In this document: positions 53,376 through 62,258 of the stretch, piece by piece
How positions within the stretch are numbered: position 1 is the stretch's first letter
Layout of the letters: each line of letters starts with the position of its first letter
Assembly: GCA_052246295.1 (NCBI GenBank)
Contig: JBQQCO010000007.1
Source of the DNA: Piscibacillus sp052246295
Lineage (GTDB): Bacteria; Bacillota; Bacilli; Bacillales; Alkalibacillaceae
Strand: one strand, 5' to 3'
Length of the DNA: 64,000 nt
Program-made: the position numbers and the translations under genes
Notes under the pieces: model-generated
Databases searched by the model: none
The model's input: the letters and a program-made list of their open reading frames with translations, nothing else
Told to the model about the DNA's origin: nothing

Positions 53376-54690
53376 GACCAACACCTGCTAAATCTATTAA
53401 ATTTTGTATTGAATTATTAAATGTTGATGATTGATCCATAGATTGATATAAAAAGTCCATAATTTTGGGATAATAATGAACAGCTTCGTCAATATGACTA
53501 GATGAGCCTTTTTGATAAGCACCTATTTGTATAAGTTCTTTATTTTCTTCATAAATTGCTAACCAGTTTCGTAAGCGTTGGCTTGCTTTTAAATGATCTG
53601 GATCAGTAATCTTTTGCATCAAACGACTAACTGACTTTAGAATGTTGACTGCGGGAAACTGACCTTTTTCAGCTAATTGACGATCCAATACAAAGTGTCC
53701 ATCTAATAGCCCCCGCACAGCGTCAGCTATAGGCTCGTCCATATCATCTCCATCTACTAATACCGTGTAGAATGCCGTAATACTACCTGTTTGATCTGTT
53801 CCTGTTCTCTCAACGAGTTGAGGTAACATTGCGAATACACTTGGTGTATAACCTTTTGTTGTTGGTGGCTCTCCACTAGCCAGACCAACTTCCCTTTGGG
53901 CCATCGCAACCCTTGTCAAGGAATCCATCATTAAATTGACATGATAGCCTTCGTTTCTAAAATATTCGCTAATAGCTGTTGCTGTATACGCACCTTTAAT
54001 ACGTTGTAGGGCAGGCTGATCTGAAGTCGCAACTACGACAATCGATTTCCTTAAGCCCTCTTCACCTAATTCGTGCTCGATAAACTCCCTTACTTCCCTA
54101 CCACGTTCACCGAGGAGAGCAAATACGTTAATATCAGCATCACTATTACGAGCCAGCATTCCTAACAAAGTACTCTTACCAACACCACTCCCTGCAAAGA
54201 TTCCTACACGCTGTCCCCTACCAACCGTCAAACAACTATCAATCGCTTTAATTCCGGTAGTTAATGGTTCGGATATTGGCGGACGTTCCATAGGATTAGG
54301 AGGATCTTGTTCTGTCGAGAATCTATGTAAATCTTGGATAGGTTGATGGTCAGATAATAATGGTTCACCTAAACCATTTAATACTTGCCCAATTAACTCT
54401 TCGCCAACCTTAACGGTTAAAGGTTGATGGGTTGTTTCAACTAAACTTCCAGGCCCAATTTGGTTAGTTTTTTCAAAAGGCATTAACAGTACATGTTCAT
54501 CCTGAAATCCGACAACTTCTGCTTTTAACATCTTCTTTGATTTATTTTGGTGGATGATGCACACATCACCTATATTAACTTCAGGGCCTTTAGATTCAAT
54601 TAATAAACCAACATTTCGATAAACCTTACCATATCGTTTTTTAAAATCTTGTTGCTCGAGGGAGTGAATAATCTCGTCGGTTTTTATCAA
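53368..54690 (-). CDS. fliI: Flagellum-specific ATPase FliI
   Basis: FliI is the export ATPase, related to the F1 beta subunit. The 440-residue protein has Walker A GSGVGKST at 167-174, Walker B LMMDSLTR with the downstream AMAQREVGLASGEPP, and the usual LVDGDDMDEPIADAVRGLLDGH near 310-335. I chose TTG 54690, 9 nt after GGGG; TTG 54699 abuts that site. It starts 1 nt past the fliH stop and overlaps fliJ by 8 nt. Confidence 0.97.
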   Translation of the reverse strand: MIKTDEIIHSLEQQDFKKRYGKVYRNVGLLIESKGPEVNIGDVCIIHQNKSKKMLKAEVVGFQDEHVLLMPFEKTNQIGPGSLVETTHQPLTVKVGEELIGQVLNGLGEPLLSDHQPIQDLHRFSTEQDPPNPMERPPISEPLTTGIKAIDSCLTVGRGQRVGIFAGSGVGKSTLLGMLARNSDADINVFALLGERGREVREFIEHELGEEGLRKSIVVVATSDQPALQRIKGAYTATAISEYFRNEGYHVNLMMDSLTRVAMAQREVGLASGEPPTTKGYTPSVFAMLPQLVERTGTDQTGSITAFYTVLVDGDDMDEPIADAVRGLLDGHFVLDRQLAEKGQFPAVNILKSVSRLMQKITDPDHLKASQRLRNWLAIYEENKELIQIGAYQKGSSSHIDEAVHYYPKIMDFLYQSMDQSSTFNNSIQNLIDLAGVGHE

Positions 54691-54691
54691 C

Positions 54692-55441
54692 TTATTCAAC
54701 CCCTTTATATAAGTTTATTAATCGATCTTCTAGTTGACTTAATTGTGTATCTAAGCTTGCATCAACAGTACCTACAGGGGATTCCACGATACATGTTTTT
54801 TCAGCCAATGACTGATCAGGAAATATTGTTAGTACCACTTGTTTTGGAAACATCTCCTTAATACTTTCTTTACGATCAAGAATTAACCCATAGTCATTTG
54901 GATGAACTTTTAGAGTTACGTCCGTTTGCTCAATAGTCTCCCTAACAGCTGACTTAACAATGTTCACAAAAGCAGCAGGTTCTTCCATTAATTTTTGGTG
55001 TAAAATTATCTCCGTACATTTAACTGCGATACGAAGTATATCTTGGTCTGCTTCTTCTATTTTTGATTGGTGTTCAACCTTTGCTTGGTTAGTAATCTCT
55101 TGAGCCTTATTAATGAGAGTTTCATACTCATGTCTTGCATCCTGTAACCCTTTTTCATATCCTTCAGAAAACCCTGCTTCCTTAGCTTCTTCTGCTAATG
55201 TTTGACTCTTTTCCTTTGCTTCATTAAGTATTTGATCAGCTTGTTCTTTCGCTTGATTAATAATTTCATTGGCTTTTTCTTTGGCCATTTCAATCTCACG
55301 TAAGGCTTGTTTGTTAAGCTCTTCTATATCTAATCGAGGTTCTTGTTGGTTTTCTTCAACTCCACCAGGGTGATGTAAGGATTTTAATTGAATGACTTTT
55401 TTAGATTGTGTTGATTCATTCCATTTATAGATATTAGACAA
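54692..55441 (-). CDS. fliH: Flagellar assembly protein FliH
   Basis: FliH regulates FliI and links it to the C-ring. The 249-residue protein has a coiled-coil from about 35 to 110 with repeated Glu/Ala/Lys-rich heptads (EKANEIINQAKEQADQILNEAKEK), then the C-terminal helical domain (VKCTEIILHQKLMEEPAAF). The start is a TTG at 55441, with GGAGG 9 nt upstream, overlapping fliG by 8 nt. This fits the V-type ATPase E-like fold of FliH. Confidence 0.93.
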   Translation of the reverse strand: MSNIYKWNESTQSKKVIQLKSLHHPGGVEENQQEPRLDIEELNKQALREIEMAKEKANEIINQAKEQADQILNEAKEKSQTLAEEAKEAGFSEGYEKGLQDARHEYETLINKAQEITNQAKVEHQSKIEEADQDILRIAVKCTEIILHQKLMEEPAAFVNIVKSAVRETIEQTDVTLKVHPNDYGLILDRKESIKEMFPKQVVLTIFPDQSLAEKTCIVESPVGTVDASLDTQLSQLEDRLINLYKGVE

Positions 55442-56447
55442 TAATATCGTCTCCTCCACCTCGAGCGATTACAATTTCGCCCATTTCTTCTAATCTTCTA
55501 ATGGTGGCCACAATTCTAGTTTGTGATTCCTCTACATCCTTCAACCTAACAGGTCCCATAAATTCAATTTCATCTTTTATGTTTTCAGCCATACGACTAG
55601 ACATATTTTGATATAAGACGTCTTGCACTTCCTCACTCGCCACTTTAAGCGCCAAGATCAGGTCTTCATTTTCAACATCGCGAATAATGCGTTGAATAGC
55701 ACGGTTATCAAGCGTAACAATATCTTCAAAGACAAACATTCTCTTCTTAATTTCCTCTGCCAATTCTGGATCTCTCATTTCTAAATCATCCAAAATTGTT
55801 CTCTCAGTGGATCGATCAACACCATTTAAAATCTGAACAATAGATTCGACCCCACCCGTCTCAGTATAATCCTGAGTTACTGTAGCAGATAATTTTCTCT
55901 CTAAGATAGATTCAACTTCACTAATCACTTCAGGTGATGCCGAATCCATTACAGCAATCCTTCTAGCAATATCTGATTGCTGTTCTTCCGGTAATAATGA
56001 TAGAACTTGAGAAGCTTGGTCAGAATCTAAATAAGATAACACAAGAGCAATCGTTTGAGGGTGTTCATTTTGTATAAAATTATAAATTTGCCCCGGATCT
56101 GATTGACGAGCAAAATCGAAAGGTCTTACTTGTAAAGAAGATGTTAACCTTCCGATAATTTGATTTGCTTGATCTTCACCAAGTGCCTTTTCTAGAACTG
56201 TTTTAGCGTAGTTAATACCACCCTGTGAAATATAGTCTTGTGCTAAGGCCATTTGGTGAAATTGATCAAGAATTTCCTCTTTTTGAGTTCCATCCACTTT
56301 TTTTACGGATGATATCTCGAGTGTTAGTTGTTCAATTTCTTCTTCTGATAAATGTTTATAAACTTGAGCAGATACATCAGGGCCTAGCGAGATTAAAAGG
56401 ATAGCAGCTTTCTGTTTGCCTGTTAGTTCTCTTCTTTTAGTAGCCAT
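55434..56447 (-). CDS. fliG: Flagellar motor switch protein FliG
   Basis: FliG transmits torque in the C-ring. The 337-residue protein has the three FliG regions; the N-terminal LTGKQKAAILLISLGPDVSAQVYKHL and the EHPQTIALVLSYL armadillo segment near 128 are clear. Charged residues in the C-terminal torque helix (RAIQRIIRDVENEDLILALKVA) are present. ATG 56447 follows GGAGG. It overlaps the fliH start. Confidence 0.97.
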   Translation of the reverse strand: MATKRRELTGKQKAAILLISLGPDVSAQVYKHLSEEEIEQLTLEISSVKKVDGTQKEEILDQFHQMALAQDYISQGGINYAKTVLEKALGEDQANQIIGRLTSSLQVRPFDFARQSDPGQIYNFIQNEHPQTIALVLSYLDSDQASQVLSLLPEEQQSDIARRIAVMDSASPEVISEVESILERKLSATVTQDYTETGGVESIVQILNGVDRSTERTILDDLEMRDPELAEEIKKRMFVFEDIVTLDNRAIQRIIRDVENEDLILALKVASEEVQDVLYQNMSSRMAENIKDEIEFMGPVRLKDVEESQTRIVATIRRLEEMGEIVIARGGGDDIIV

Positions 56448-56461
56448 TCCGTCTTAACCTC

Positions 56462-58060
56462 CTAATCCTCAGAAATCCAAGTTCGAATTAATTTAGAAAA
56501 CTCTTCTGGTTTTTCTTTTGCTAATTTTTCTAATTGTTTACGGCGCATATCGGATTCTGTTTCCACTTCTGGTATTGATACCTCTTCTGGAATTTCTTGT
56601 TCCATCGTTTCTTCAGAGTGCACCCATTGTTCTTCTGTTTTTCTATTTCTAGCCAATAAGAAAATTAATAAAATAATAACGATAACTAGTATGGCACCTA
56701 AAACATACACCCAAGTTGGAATTGTTAGTGTTGTATTAGTAGTAGATGATGGTTCATTAGAAAATGGTTGGAAAGCAATATGGATTTTATCAGCTGGGTT
56801 AAATATTTCTTCTTCACTTATAACCTCTGATGAGATGGACGTTTCGATTATTGAAGATAATATTGATTGAACATCTTCTTCAACCGCAAGTAACTCAGCT
56901 TCAGATAACGTAACAGTGTCCCCATCTTCTTCAACCGTGTTATCAATCGCTACTTGAATTCCAATGTCTCTTACTTGATATGGACTTTCTACAATTTCTC
57001 GCCGAACACGATTAAACTCGTTGTTAATGGTTTCTCGAACGGTCTCGTACTCTGACAACCTATTAGGATCTTCTTCCCCTAAATATTCAGGAATATCTGT
57101 ATCACCTTCTGGTAACTGACCCCCGTCAATTCCTGCATATGTTTCAGTGACACGTTCAACACTAACCGGTAGTCCTTCCATTGTTTCTACATCAACTGGT
57201 TCAACTAATTCCTCCACTCGATTCTCAACAGTAAAGTCAACATCCGTTGTGACAGAAACAACGACTTTATCTTGGCCAACCATTGTTCCGAGCATGCGTT
57301 GAACTCTTCGTTGTAAATCTCGTTCTATGTCTTTTTTTATATTCTGCTGTTCTACGTATGTACTGCCATTGCCAATGCTATTTCCTTGATTCAGGTCGTA
57401 ATATTCGGAATACTGATTCATAATTACGATATTTTCTGTTGGCAAATTCTCAACTGCCTTTGATACTAAATGGTATAGACTTTGAATTTCACTCTGTTCA
57501 AATTGATGATTATAGCTAGTGTTTAATACTATTGAAGCAGTGGATTCATCCTGCTGTTCACCAACAAAAACGGACTCCTTTGGTCTATTAATCAACACTT
57601 TAGCATCATCAATGCCGTCGATAGTCGTAATTAATTCAGATAACTCCGTTTGAAGAGCATCAAGTTCAATAATTTGCCTTTCCTCACTTGTCATACCCCA
57701 AGACACATTATCACTAAAAAAAGAGTAGTCGATCTGTCCGCTATTAGGTAAACCTTGAGCAGCCAAATCAACCAACAGCTTGTCCGCTTGTGCCTCTGGA
57801 ACTAAAATGGTTGTGCCACCATCCGATAATTCATACTTTACTCCTCTACTATCGAGCTCTTCTGTTAATTGCCCAGACTCTTGTAACGATAAGTCATTAT
57901 ATAAAGGGACCATGTTACTAGATGTAAGAAGTGTTGTTGATATAATTAAAATGAGTAAAAGCGCAACACCTCCACCAACAATCCCTATTTTTTGAGATTT
58001 GGTTCTGCCACTCCAAAATTCTACGACTTTGGCTTTATATTTTTGGATTGTTTCATTCAT
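56462..58060 (-). CDS. fliF: Flagellar M-ring protein FliF
   Basis: FliF builds the MS ring. The 532-residue protein has a first membrane helix at about 26-47, ring-building domains with PLYNDLSLQESGQLTEELDSRG near 52, a long acidic loop, a second membrane helix near 450-472, and the C-terminal FliG-binding tail ending LIRTWISED. ATG 58060 follows GGAGGACTACG. It lies between fliE and fliG. Confidence 0.97.
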   Translation of the reverse strand: MNETIQKYKAKVVEFWSGRTKSQKIGIVGGGVALLLILIISTTLLTSSNMVPLYNDLSLQESGQLTEELDSRGVKYELSDGGTTILVPEAQADKLLVDLAAQGLPNSGQIDYSFFSDNVSWGMTSEERQIIELDALQTELSELITTIDGIDDAKVLINRPKESVFVGEQQDESTASIVLNTSYNHQFEQSEIQSLYHLVSKAVENLPTENIVIMNQYSEYYDLNQGNSIGNGSTYVEQQNIKKDIERDLQRRVQRMLGTMVGQDKVVVSVTTDVDFTVENRVEELVEPVDVETMEGLPVSVERVTETYAGIDGGQLPEGDTDIPEYLGEEDPNRLSEYETVRETINNEFNRVRREIVESPYQVRDIGIQVAIDNTVEEDGDTVTLSEAELLAVEEDVQSILSSIIETSISSEVISEEEIFNPADKIHIAFQPFSNEPSSTTNTTLTIPTWVYVLGAILVIVIILLIFLLARNRKTEEQWVHSEETMEQEIPEEVSIPEVETESDMRRKQLEKLAKEKPEEFSKLIRTWISED

Positions 58061-58092
58061 CGTAGTCCTCCGATTCTTACCTTACTGCTTAA

Positions 58093-58401
58093 TTAAATTT
58101 GCATTCGCATTATTTCTTTATAAGCATCTATTGCTTTACTTTGTAATTGAGTCGCTGTTTGTAATGAGACGCTTGCTTTTTGTGATGCAATCATCACTTC
58201 ATGTAAGTCCTTAACCTCACCAGTAACCAATCCATTCGTTTTTTGATCTGATACAGCTTGTAAATCATTTACTTCATTTATTGCATTTTTTAGTGCTGAA
58301 GAAAAACGTGATTGTGCTTCACTAGGTGTCGGTTGATTACTTTTTATGTTATGTAAATTATTCATATCCGTTTTTAAAAAGGTTGAATTAATAGGTTCCA
58401 A
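58093..58401 (-). CDS. fliE: Flagellar hook-basal body protein FliE
   Basis: FliE joins the MS ring to the rod and is an early export substrate. The 102-residue protein has an extended polar N-terminus then the conserved FSSALKNAINEVNDLQAVSDQKTNGLVTGEV and KASVSLQTATQLQSKAIDAYKEIMRMQI helices. The start is a TTG at 58401, 10 nt after AGGAG. It lies between flgC and fliF. Confidence 0.95.
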   Translation of the reverse strand: MEPINSTFLKTDMNNLHNIKSNQPTPSEAQSRFSSALKNAINEVNDLQAVSDQKTNGLVTGEVKDLHEVMIASQKASVSLQTATQLQSKAIDAYKEIMRMQI

Positions 58402-58414
58402 GAATACTCAACTC

Positions 58415-58870
58415 CTATCTTCCAATTTCTAATGCCTTCATTAACATTCCCTTAGATGCGTTTAAAGCAGTCACATTAGCTTCGTATGTCCTAGTTGTAC
58501 TCATTAAATCTATCATTTCTTTTAATGGGTCAACATTAGGCATCGCTACGTAACCATCTTCATTGGCATCAGGATGGCTAGGGTTATAGACTTGTTTGAA
58601 AGGTGTCTGATCTTCAACCACTCTGCTTATTCTAACGCCGTTACCTTCAGAATCTTGGTTACCCATTGCTTTTTTTAATAAAGCATCAAAACGTTGCCCT
58701 TTTGGTTCTTGCAAGGCAACTTTTCTTCGATAGGGCTCCCATTCGCCATTTTCATTTAGTCTTGCTCGTGTTGTGTCAGCATTTGCTAGATTAGATGAGA
58801 CAACATCCATTTTGAAACGATTAGAAGTCAAAGCGCTCCCGCTTATATTCATTCCATCAAATATACTCAA
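58415..58870 (-). CDS. flgC: Flagellar rod protein FlgC
   Basis: FlgC is a proximal rod protein. The 151-residue protein has the rod motif ISGSALTSNRFKMDVVSSNLANADTTR and the C-terminal YVAMPNVDPLKEMIDLMSTTRTYEANVTALN. The start is a TTG at 58870, 9 nt after GGAGG and 2 nt past the flgB stop. Confidence 0.97.
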   Translation of the reverse strand: MSIFDGMNISGSALTSNRFKMDVVSSNLANADTTRARLNENGEWEPYRRKVALQEPKGQRFDALLKKAMGNQDSEGNGVRISRVVEDQTPFKQVYNPSHPDANEDGYVAMPNVDPLKEMIDLMSTTRTYEANVTALNASKGMLMKALEIGR

Positions 58871-58872
58871 CT

Positions 58873-59262
58873 TTAATTACCTCCATTAAGGACACTTTTA
58901 ATAGAGTTGAACTTGCCATTAATACGTTCAACAAGGGCCTGGTAATAAATTTGATTCTCAGCTAATTCTGTCATCTCTTTATCAAGGTCCACACTATTGC
59001 CATTATGATTATAAGTTACTCCATTTTTTTGCTTAATCTGAATCTCTAATCCCGTTCGTCCAAAAGGGATATGTTTTTCGTTAGTAAGTTTTGCTTGGAA
59101 GTTATGTTGAGCATGTTCTAATTGTTTTTTAAATGACACATCCTTAGCTTTGTAATTAGGTGTATCAACATTAGCTAAGTTCTGCGCAATGACCTTATTT
59201 TTAACTGAAGAGTATCTCAAGCCACTTTCTAAGTTCTGAATGGTATCACTAAATAACTTCAC
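58873..59262 (-). CDS. flgB: Flagellar rod protein FlgB
   Basis: FlgB is the first rod protein and the first gene of the fla/che operon. The 129-residue length equals that of B. subtilis FlgB. It begins KLFSDTIQNLESGLRYSSVKNKVIAQNLANVDTPNYKAKDVSF and ends NGKFNSIKSVLNGGN. I chose GTG 59262, with GAGGTG 5 nt upstream, giving MKLFSDT in line with other FlgB proteins; the longer ORF to 59298 lacks a ribosome site. A roughly 170-bp regulatory gap precedes it. Confidence 0.95.
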   Translation of the reverse strand: MKLFSDTIQNLESGLRYSSVKNKVIAQNLANVDTPNYKAKDVSFKKQLEHAQHNFQAKLTNEKHIPFGRTGLEIQIKQKNGVTYNHNGNSVDLDKEMTELAENQIYYQALVERINGKFNSIKSVLNGGN

Positions 59263-59353
59263 TAAAACACCTCTTTCCATATGTATCCAAGATTCCACAA
59301 AATATCTAACGTTTTTACAATATAGTTACATTTTTATGTTTACATTATTACAT

Positions 59354-59379
59354 AAATCGAGTCTTAATGATACAGTTTA
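59354..59379 (-). promoter_or_regulatory. Candidate sigma-D-like promoter of the fla/che operon
   Basis: TAAA (59379-59376) lies 14 bp before CTCGATTT (59361-59354), which matches 5 of 8 bases of the sigma-D -10 GCCGATAT, including the CGAT core. The gap to flgB also contains four TGTAA repeats on the minus strand (fwd TTACA at 59315, 59326, 59340, 59348). I found no convincing sigma-A promoter here, though one is expected. Confidence 0.35.
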
Positions 59380-59433
59380 ATGTGAATTTTTATGAATTTT
59401 GTCGAACACTAAACCCCTTGCGCCCCAAGGCAT

Positions 59434-59465
59434 GAAAAAAGGGCCAGGTCTTTTGACCCAGCCCT
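59434..59465 (-). terminator. Intrinsic terminator after codY
   Basis: AGGGC-TG-GGTC pairs with GACC-TG-GCCCT (59465-59455 and 59450-59440), with a 4-nt AAAA loop and a 2-nt symmetric mismatch. T6 follows on the minus strand. It separates the xerC-codY unit from fla/che. A smaller hairpin CCTTG/CAAGG (59416-59430) lies just beyond. Confidence 0.9.
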
Positions 59466-59488
59466 ATTTTTAACCAATTTTTGGCTTA

Positions 59489-60268
59489 TTATTTTATACT
59501 ATGTTTTTCTAATTCAAGCAAAAACTTATCATTAAGGACTTTAATGTAAGTACCTTTCATTCCTAATGAACGTGATTCAATAACACCAGCACTCTCTAAT
59601 TTACGAAGAGCGTTTACAATAACCGATCGAGTGATTCCTACACGGTCAGCTATTTTACTTGCTACTAGAAGGCCTTCCTGGCCATCTAATTCTTCAAATA
59701 TATGCTCAATCGCTTCAAGCTCACTGTAAGATAATGAGTTAATTGCCATTTGTACAACCGCTTTACTACGTGCTTCTTCTTCAATCTCTTCAGATTTCTG
59801 GTGTAGAATTTCCATTCCTACGACAGTTGCTGCATACTCAGCTAATAAAAGGTCATCCTCTTCAAACGAATCCTCTAGGCGACTTAAAATAAGTGTTCCT
59901 AAACGCTCACCACCACCAATGATTGGTACAAGTGTAGTTAAACCTTTAGCAAACAAATCTTTGTTCTCGACGGGAAATGCTGTATAGCTACTGTCAATAT
60001 CCAGGTTTGCAGTCGTTTCATTAATGTTAAATAGTTGCTGAGTATACTCATCAGGAAAACGACGATCTTCTAACATTTGTTTCATTCGCTCATTTTCAAT
60101 TTCTTGATTGATTGCGAACCCTAATAATTTACCTTTACGGCTTAACACAAAAACGTTCGCTGAAATAACATCACGCATCGTCGCTGACATGTCATTAAAG
60201 TTCACAGCGTTCCCTTTAGTTTTTTGAAGCATTGCGTTAATCACTCTAGTTTTTTCTAATAAATTCAT
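59489..60268 (-). CDS. codY: GTP-sensing global transcriptional repressor CodY
   Basis: CodY senses GTP and branched-chain amino acids and represses nutrient, competence and motility genes. The 259-residue length is typical. The N-terminal GAF domain (about 1-155) and the C-terminal winged HTH with ASKIADRVGITRSVIVNALRKLESAGVIESRS (near 205-235) are almost invariant in the family. ATG 60268 follows AGGAGG. It is the last gene after xerC, hslV and hslU, and directly precedes the fla/che operon, which CodY represses in B. subtilis. Confidence 0.98.
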   Translation of the reverse strand: MNLLEKTRVINAMLQKTKGNAVNFNDMSATMRDVISANVFVLSRKGKLLGFAINQEIENERMKQMLEDRRFPDEYTQQLFNINETTANLDIDSSYTAFPVENKDLFAKGLTTLVPIIGGGERLGTLILSRLEDSFEEDDLLLAEYAATVVGMEILHQKSEEIEEEARSKAVVQMAINSLSYSELEAIEHIFEELDGQEGLLVASKIADRVGITRSVIVNALRKLESAGVIESRSLGMKGTYIKVLNDKFLLELEKHSIK

Positions 60269-60288
60269 AATGTTTCCTCCTAAAAATT

Positions 60289-61680
60289 TTATAATATAAA
60301 CTGAGACAAGTCTCTATTTTTAACAATTTTAGATAGTTTGTCATCTACATATTTAGCTGTTATTTCTACCTTCTCCATGTTAATATCTGGAGCTTCAAAA
60401 GATAAATCCTCAAGTAGCTTTTCCATAATCGTGTGAAGTCTTCTAGCACCAATATTATCTGTATCTTGGTTAACTTCATATGCAACTTCAGCGATACGTT
60501 TTATGGCTTCTTCTTTGAACTCAAGTTGAATACCTTCAGTTTCTAAAAGCGCAGTATATTGCTTAATAATCGCATTAGAAGGCTCAGTTAAAATATTAAT
60601 GAAGTCTTCAATCATTAATTTGTTTAACTCTACTCTAATTGGAAATCTACCTTGTAATTCGGGTATCAAATCAGAGGGTTTTGCCATATGAAACGCACCT
60701 GCTGAGATAAATAGCATGTGATCGGTTTTAACAGCTCCGTATTTTGTCACCACTGTTGATCCTTCTACGATAGGTAAAATATCGCGCTGTACACCTTCAC
60801 GAGATACATTAGCATGTCCTTCATCTTTGCCGCACACTTTATCAATCTCATCTATAAAGATGATGCCCGATTGTTCAGCTTGTTCGATGGCAACTTGATG
60901 AATATCATCCATGTCAATCATTTTTTCCGCTTCAATTTGAGTTAATACTTCTCTTGCTTCATTAACTGGTAAACGTCTTTTCTTTTTCTTTTTGGGCATG
61001 AATTGGTTAAAAGCATCTTGCATATTCATTCCCATTTGTTCAATACCCGAACCCTGAAGCATATCAAACATTGACGATTGCTGTTCTTCTACTTCTATTG
61101 TAACCATTTGATCTTCAAGTTCACCTAACTCCAACTGTCTTTCAACTTGTTGTCGTTGCTGTTTTATATCTGCCTCTTCATTGTCAGCTTGATGAGATGA
61201 TTCTTGATCAGGGTTATTAAACAACATCTCAAATGGGTTCTTCATTTGGTTATTCTTCTTTTTAGATGGTACAAGCAGCTCAACTAAACGCTTGTTAGCC
61301 ATTTGTCTAGCCTCATCTTGAATATCGAGCATTTTCTCTTCTTTCACCATTCGAACACTCGTATCTACTAAGTCACGTACCATGGATTCAACGTCTCGTC
61401 CTACATAACCTACTTCTGTAAATTTAGTCGCTTCCACTTTCACAAATGGCGCACCTACAAGTTTTGCTAAACGACGCGCTAGTTCAGTTTTACCCACACC
61501 AGTTGGACCAATCATTAAAATGTTTTTCGGGACAATTTCATCACGAATATCCGGTAACATTTGCATTCTACGATATCTATTTCTTAACGCAACTGCTAAA
61601 GCTTTCTTCGCATCTTGTTGGCCAATCACATATTGATCAAGCTTTTCCACTAATTGACGTGGGGTTGCTTTTGTGCTCAT
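60289..61680 (-). CDS. hslU: ATPase subunit HslU (ClpY/CodX) of the HslVU protease
   Basis: HslU is the AAA+ unfoldase that feeds HslV. The 463-residue protein has Walker A GPTGVGKT at 58-65, an intermediate I-domain insertion (about 110-240), rich in Gln and Glu with a basic KKKKKRR patch near 230, and Walker B IIFIDEID at 273-280. The C-terminus ends in the conserved RDLSQFIL, used to activate HslV. ATG 61680 follows GGAGAG, 6 nt away; the hslV stop is 3 nt before. Confidence 0.97.
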   Translation of the reverse strand: MSTKATPRQLVEKLDQYVIGQQDAKKALAVALRNRYRRMQMLPDIRDEIVPKNILMIGPTGVGKTELARRLAKLVGAPFVKVEATKFTEVGYVGRDVESMVRDLVDTSVRMVKEEKMLDIQDEARQMANKRLVELLVPSKKKNNQMKNPFEMLFNNPDQESSHQADNEEADIKQQRQQVERQLELGELEDQMVTIEVEEQQSSMFDMLQGSGIEQMGMNMQDAFNQFMPKKKKKRRLPVNEAREVLTQIEAEKMIDMDDIHQVAIEQAEQSGIIFIDEIDKVCGKDEGHANVSREGVQRDILPIVEGSTVVTKYGAVKTDHMLFISAGAFHMAKPSDLIPELQGRFPIRVELNKLMIEDFINILTEPSNAIIKQYTALLETEGIQLEFKEEAIKRIAEVAYEVNQDTDNIGARRLHTIMEKLLEDLSFEAPDINMEKVEITAKYVDDKLSKIVKNRDLSQFIL

Positions 61681-61683
61681 TCG

Positions 61684-62241
61684 CTACTCTCCTTTTTCAT
61701 CTAATGTTTCGACTACTATTTGATCGTTTGTAAACACACAAATCTCACTAGCTATTTCTAAAGCAGCTCTAGCAATATCTTCTGCAGACTGGTCTTGGCT
61801 ATATCGTTTTAATGCACGTCCTGCACTTAAGGCGTAATGACCACCAGAACCAATTGCTAAAATTTGATCATCTGGCTCAATGACTTCCCCAGTTCCAGAA
61901 ACTAATAATATTGTATCTTCATTCATGACAATTAACATTGCTTCTAACTTACGCAGAACCTTATCGCTTCGCCATTCTTTTGCTAGTTCCACAGCAGCTC
62001 GAGTTAGGTTTCCATTATACTTCTCTAAATAAGATTCAAATTTCTCAAATAGCGTAAATGCATCTGCTACAGAACCAGCAAAACCTGCTAAAACCTTTCC
62101 ATTAAAGAGCTTTCTAACTTTACGCGCTTTGTGCTTCATAACTACTTGGTTTCCAAATGTTACTTGACCATCACCACTCATAGCTGCTTTACCTTTATGT
62201 AAACAAGCAAATATTGTTGTTGCATGAAATTGTTGTTCCAC
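61684..62241 (-). CDS. hslV: Peptidase subunit HslV (ClpQ/CodW)
   Basis: HslV is the proteasome-like chamber of HslVU. The 185-residue protein has the family sequence TTIFACLHKGKAAMSGDGQVTFGNQVVMKHKARKVRKL and IGSGGHYALSAGRALKRYS. The start is a GTG at 62241, 7 nt after GGAGAG; an in-frame TAG lies five codons upstream, so no earlier start exists. This gives MEQQFHATTIF. The B. subtilis protein begins MSSFHATT and uses Ser as N-terminal nucleophile; here Glu2 replaces it and Met removal is unlikely. Processing before Thr8 or Thr9 would be needed for the classical Thr mechanism. Confidence 0.96.
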   Translation of the reverse strand: MEQQFHATTIFACLHKGKAAMSGDGQVTFGNQVVMKHKARKVRKLFNGKVLAGFAGSVADAFTLFEKFESYLEKYNGNLTRAAVELAKEWRSDKVLRKLEAMLIVMNEDTILLVSGTGEVIEPDDQILAIGSGGHYALSAGRALKRYSQDQSAEDIARAALEIASEICVFTNDQIVVETLDEKGE

Positions 62242-62258
62242 GTTATCTCTCTCCTATT

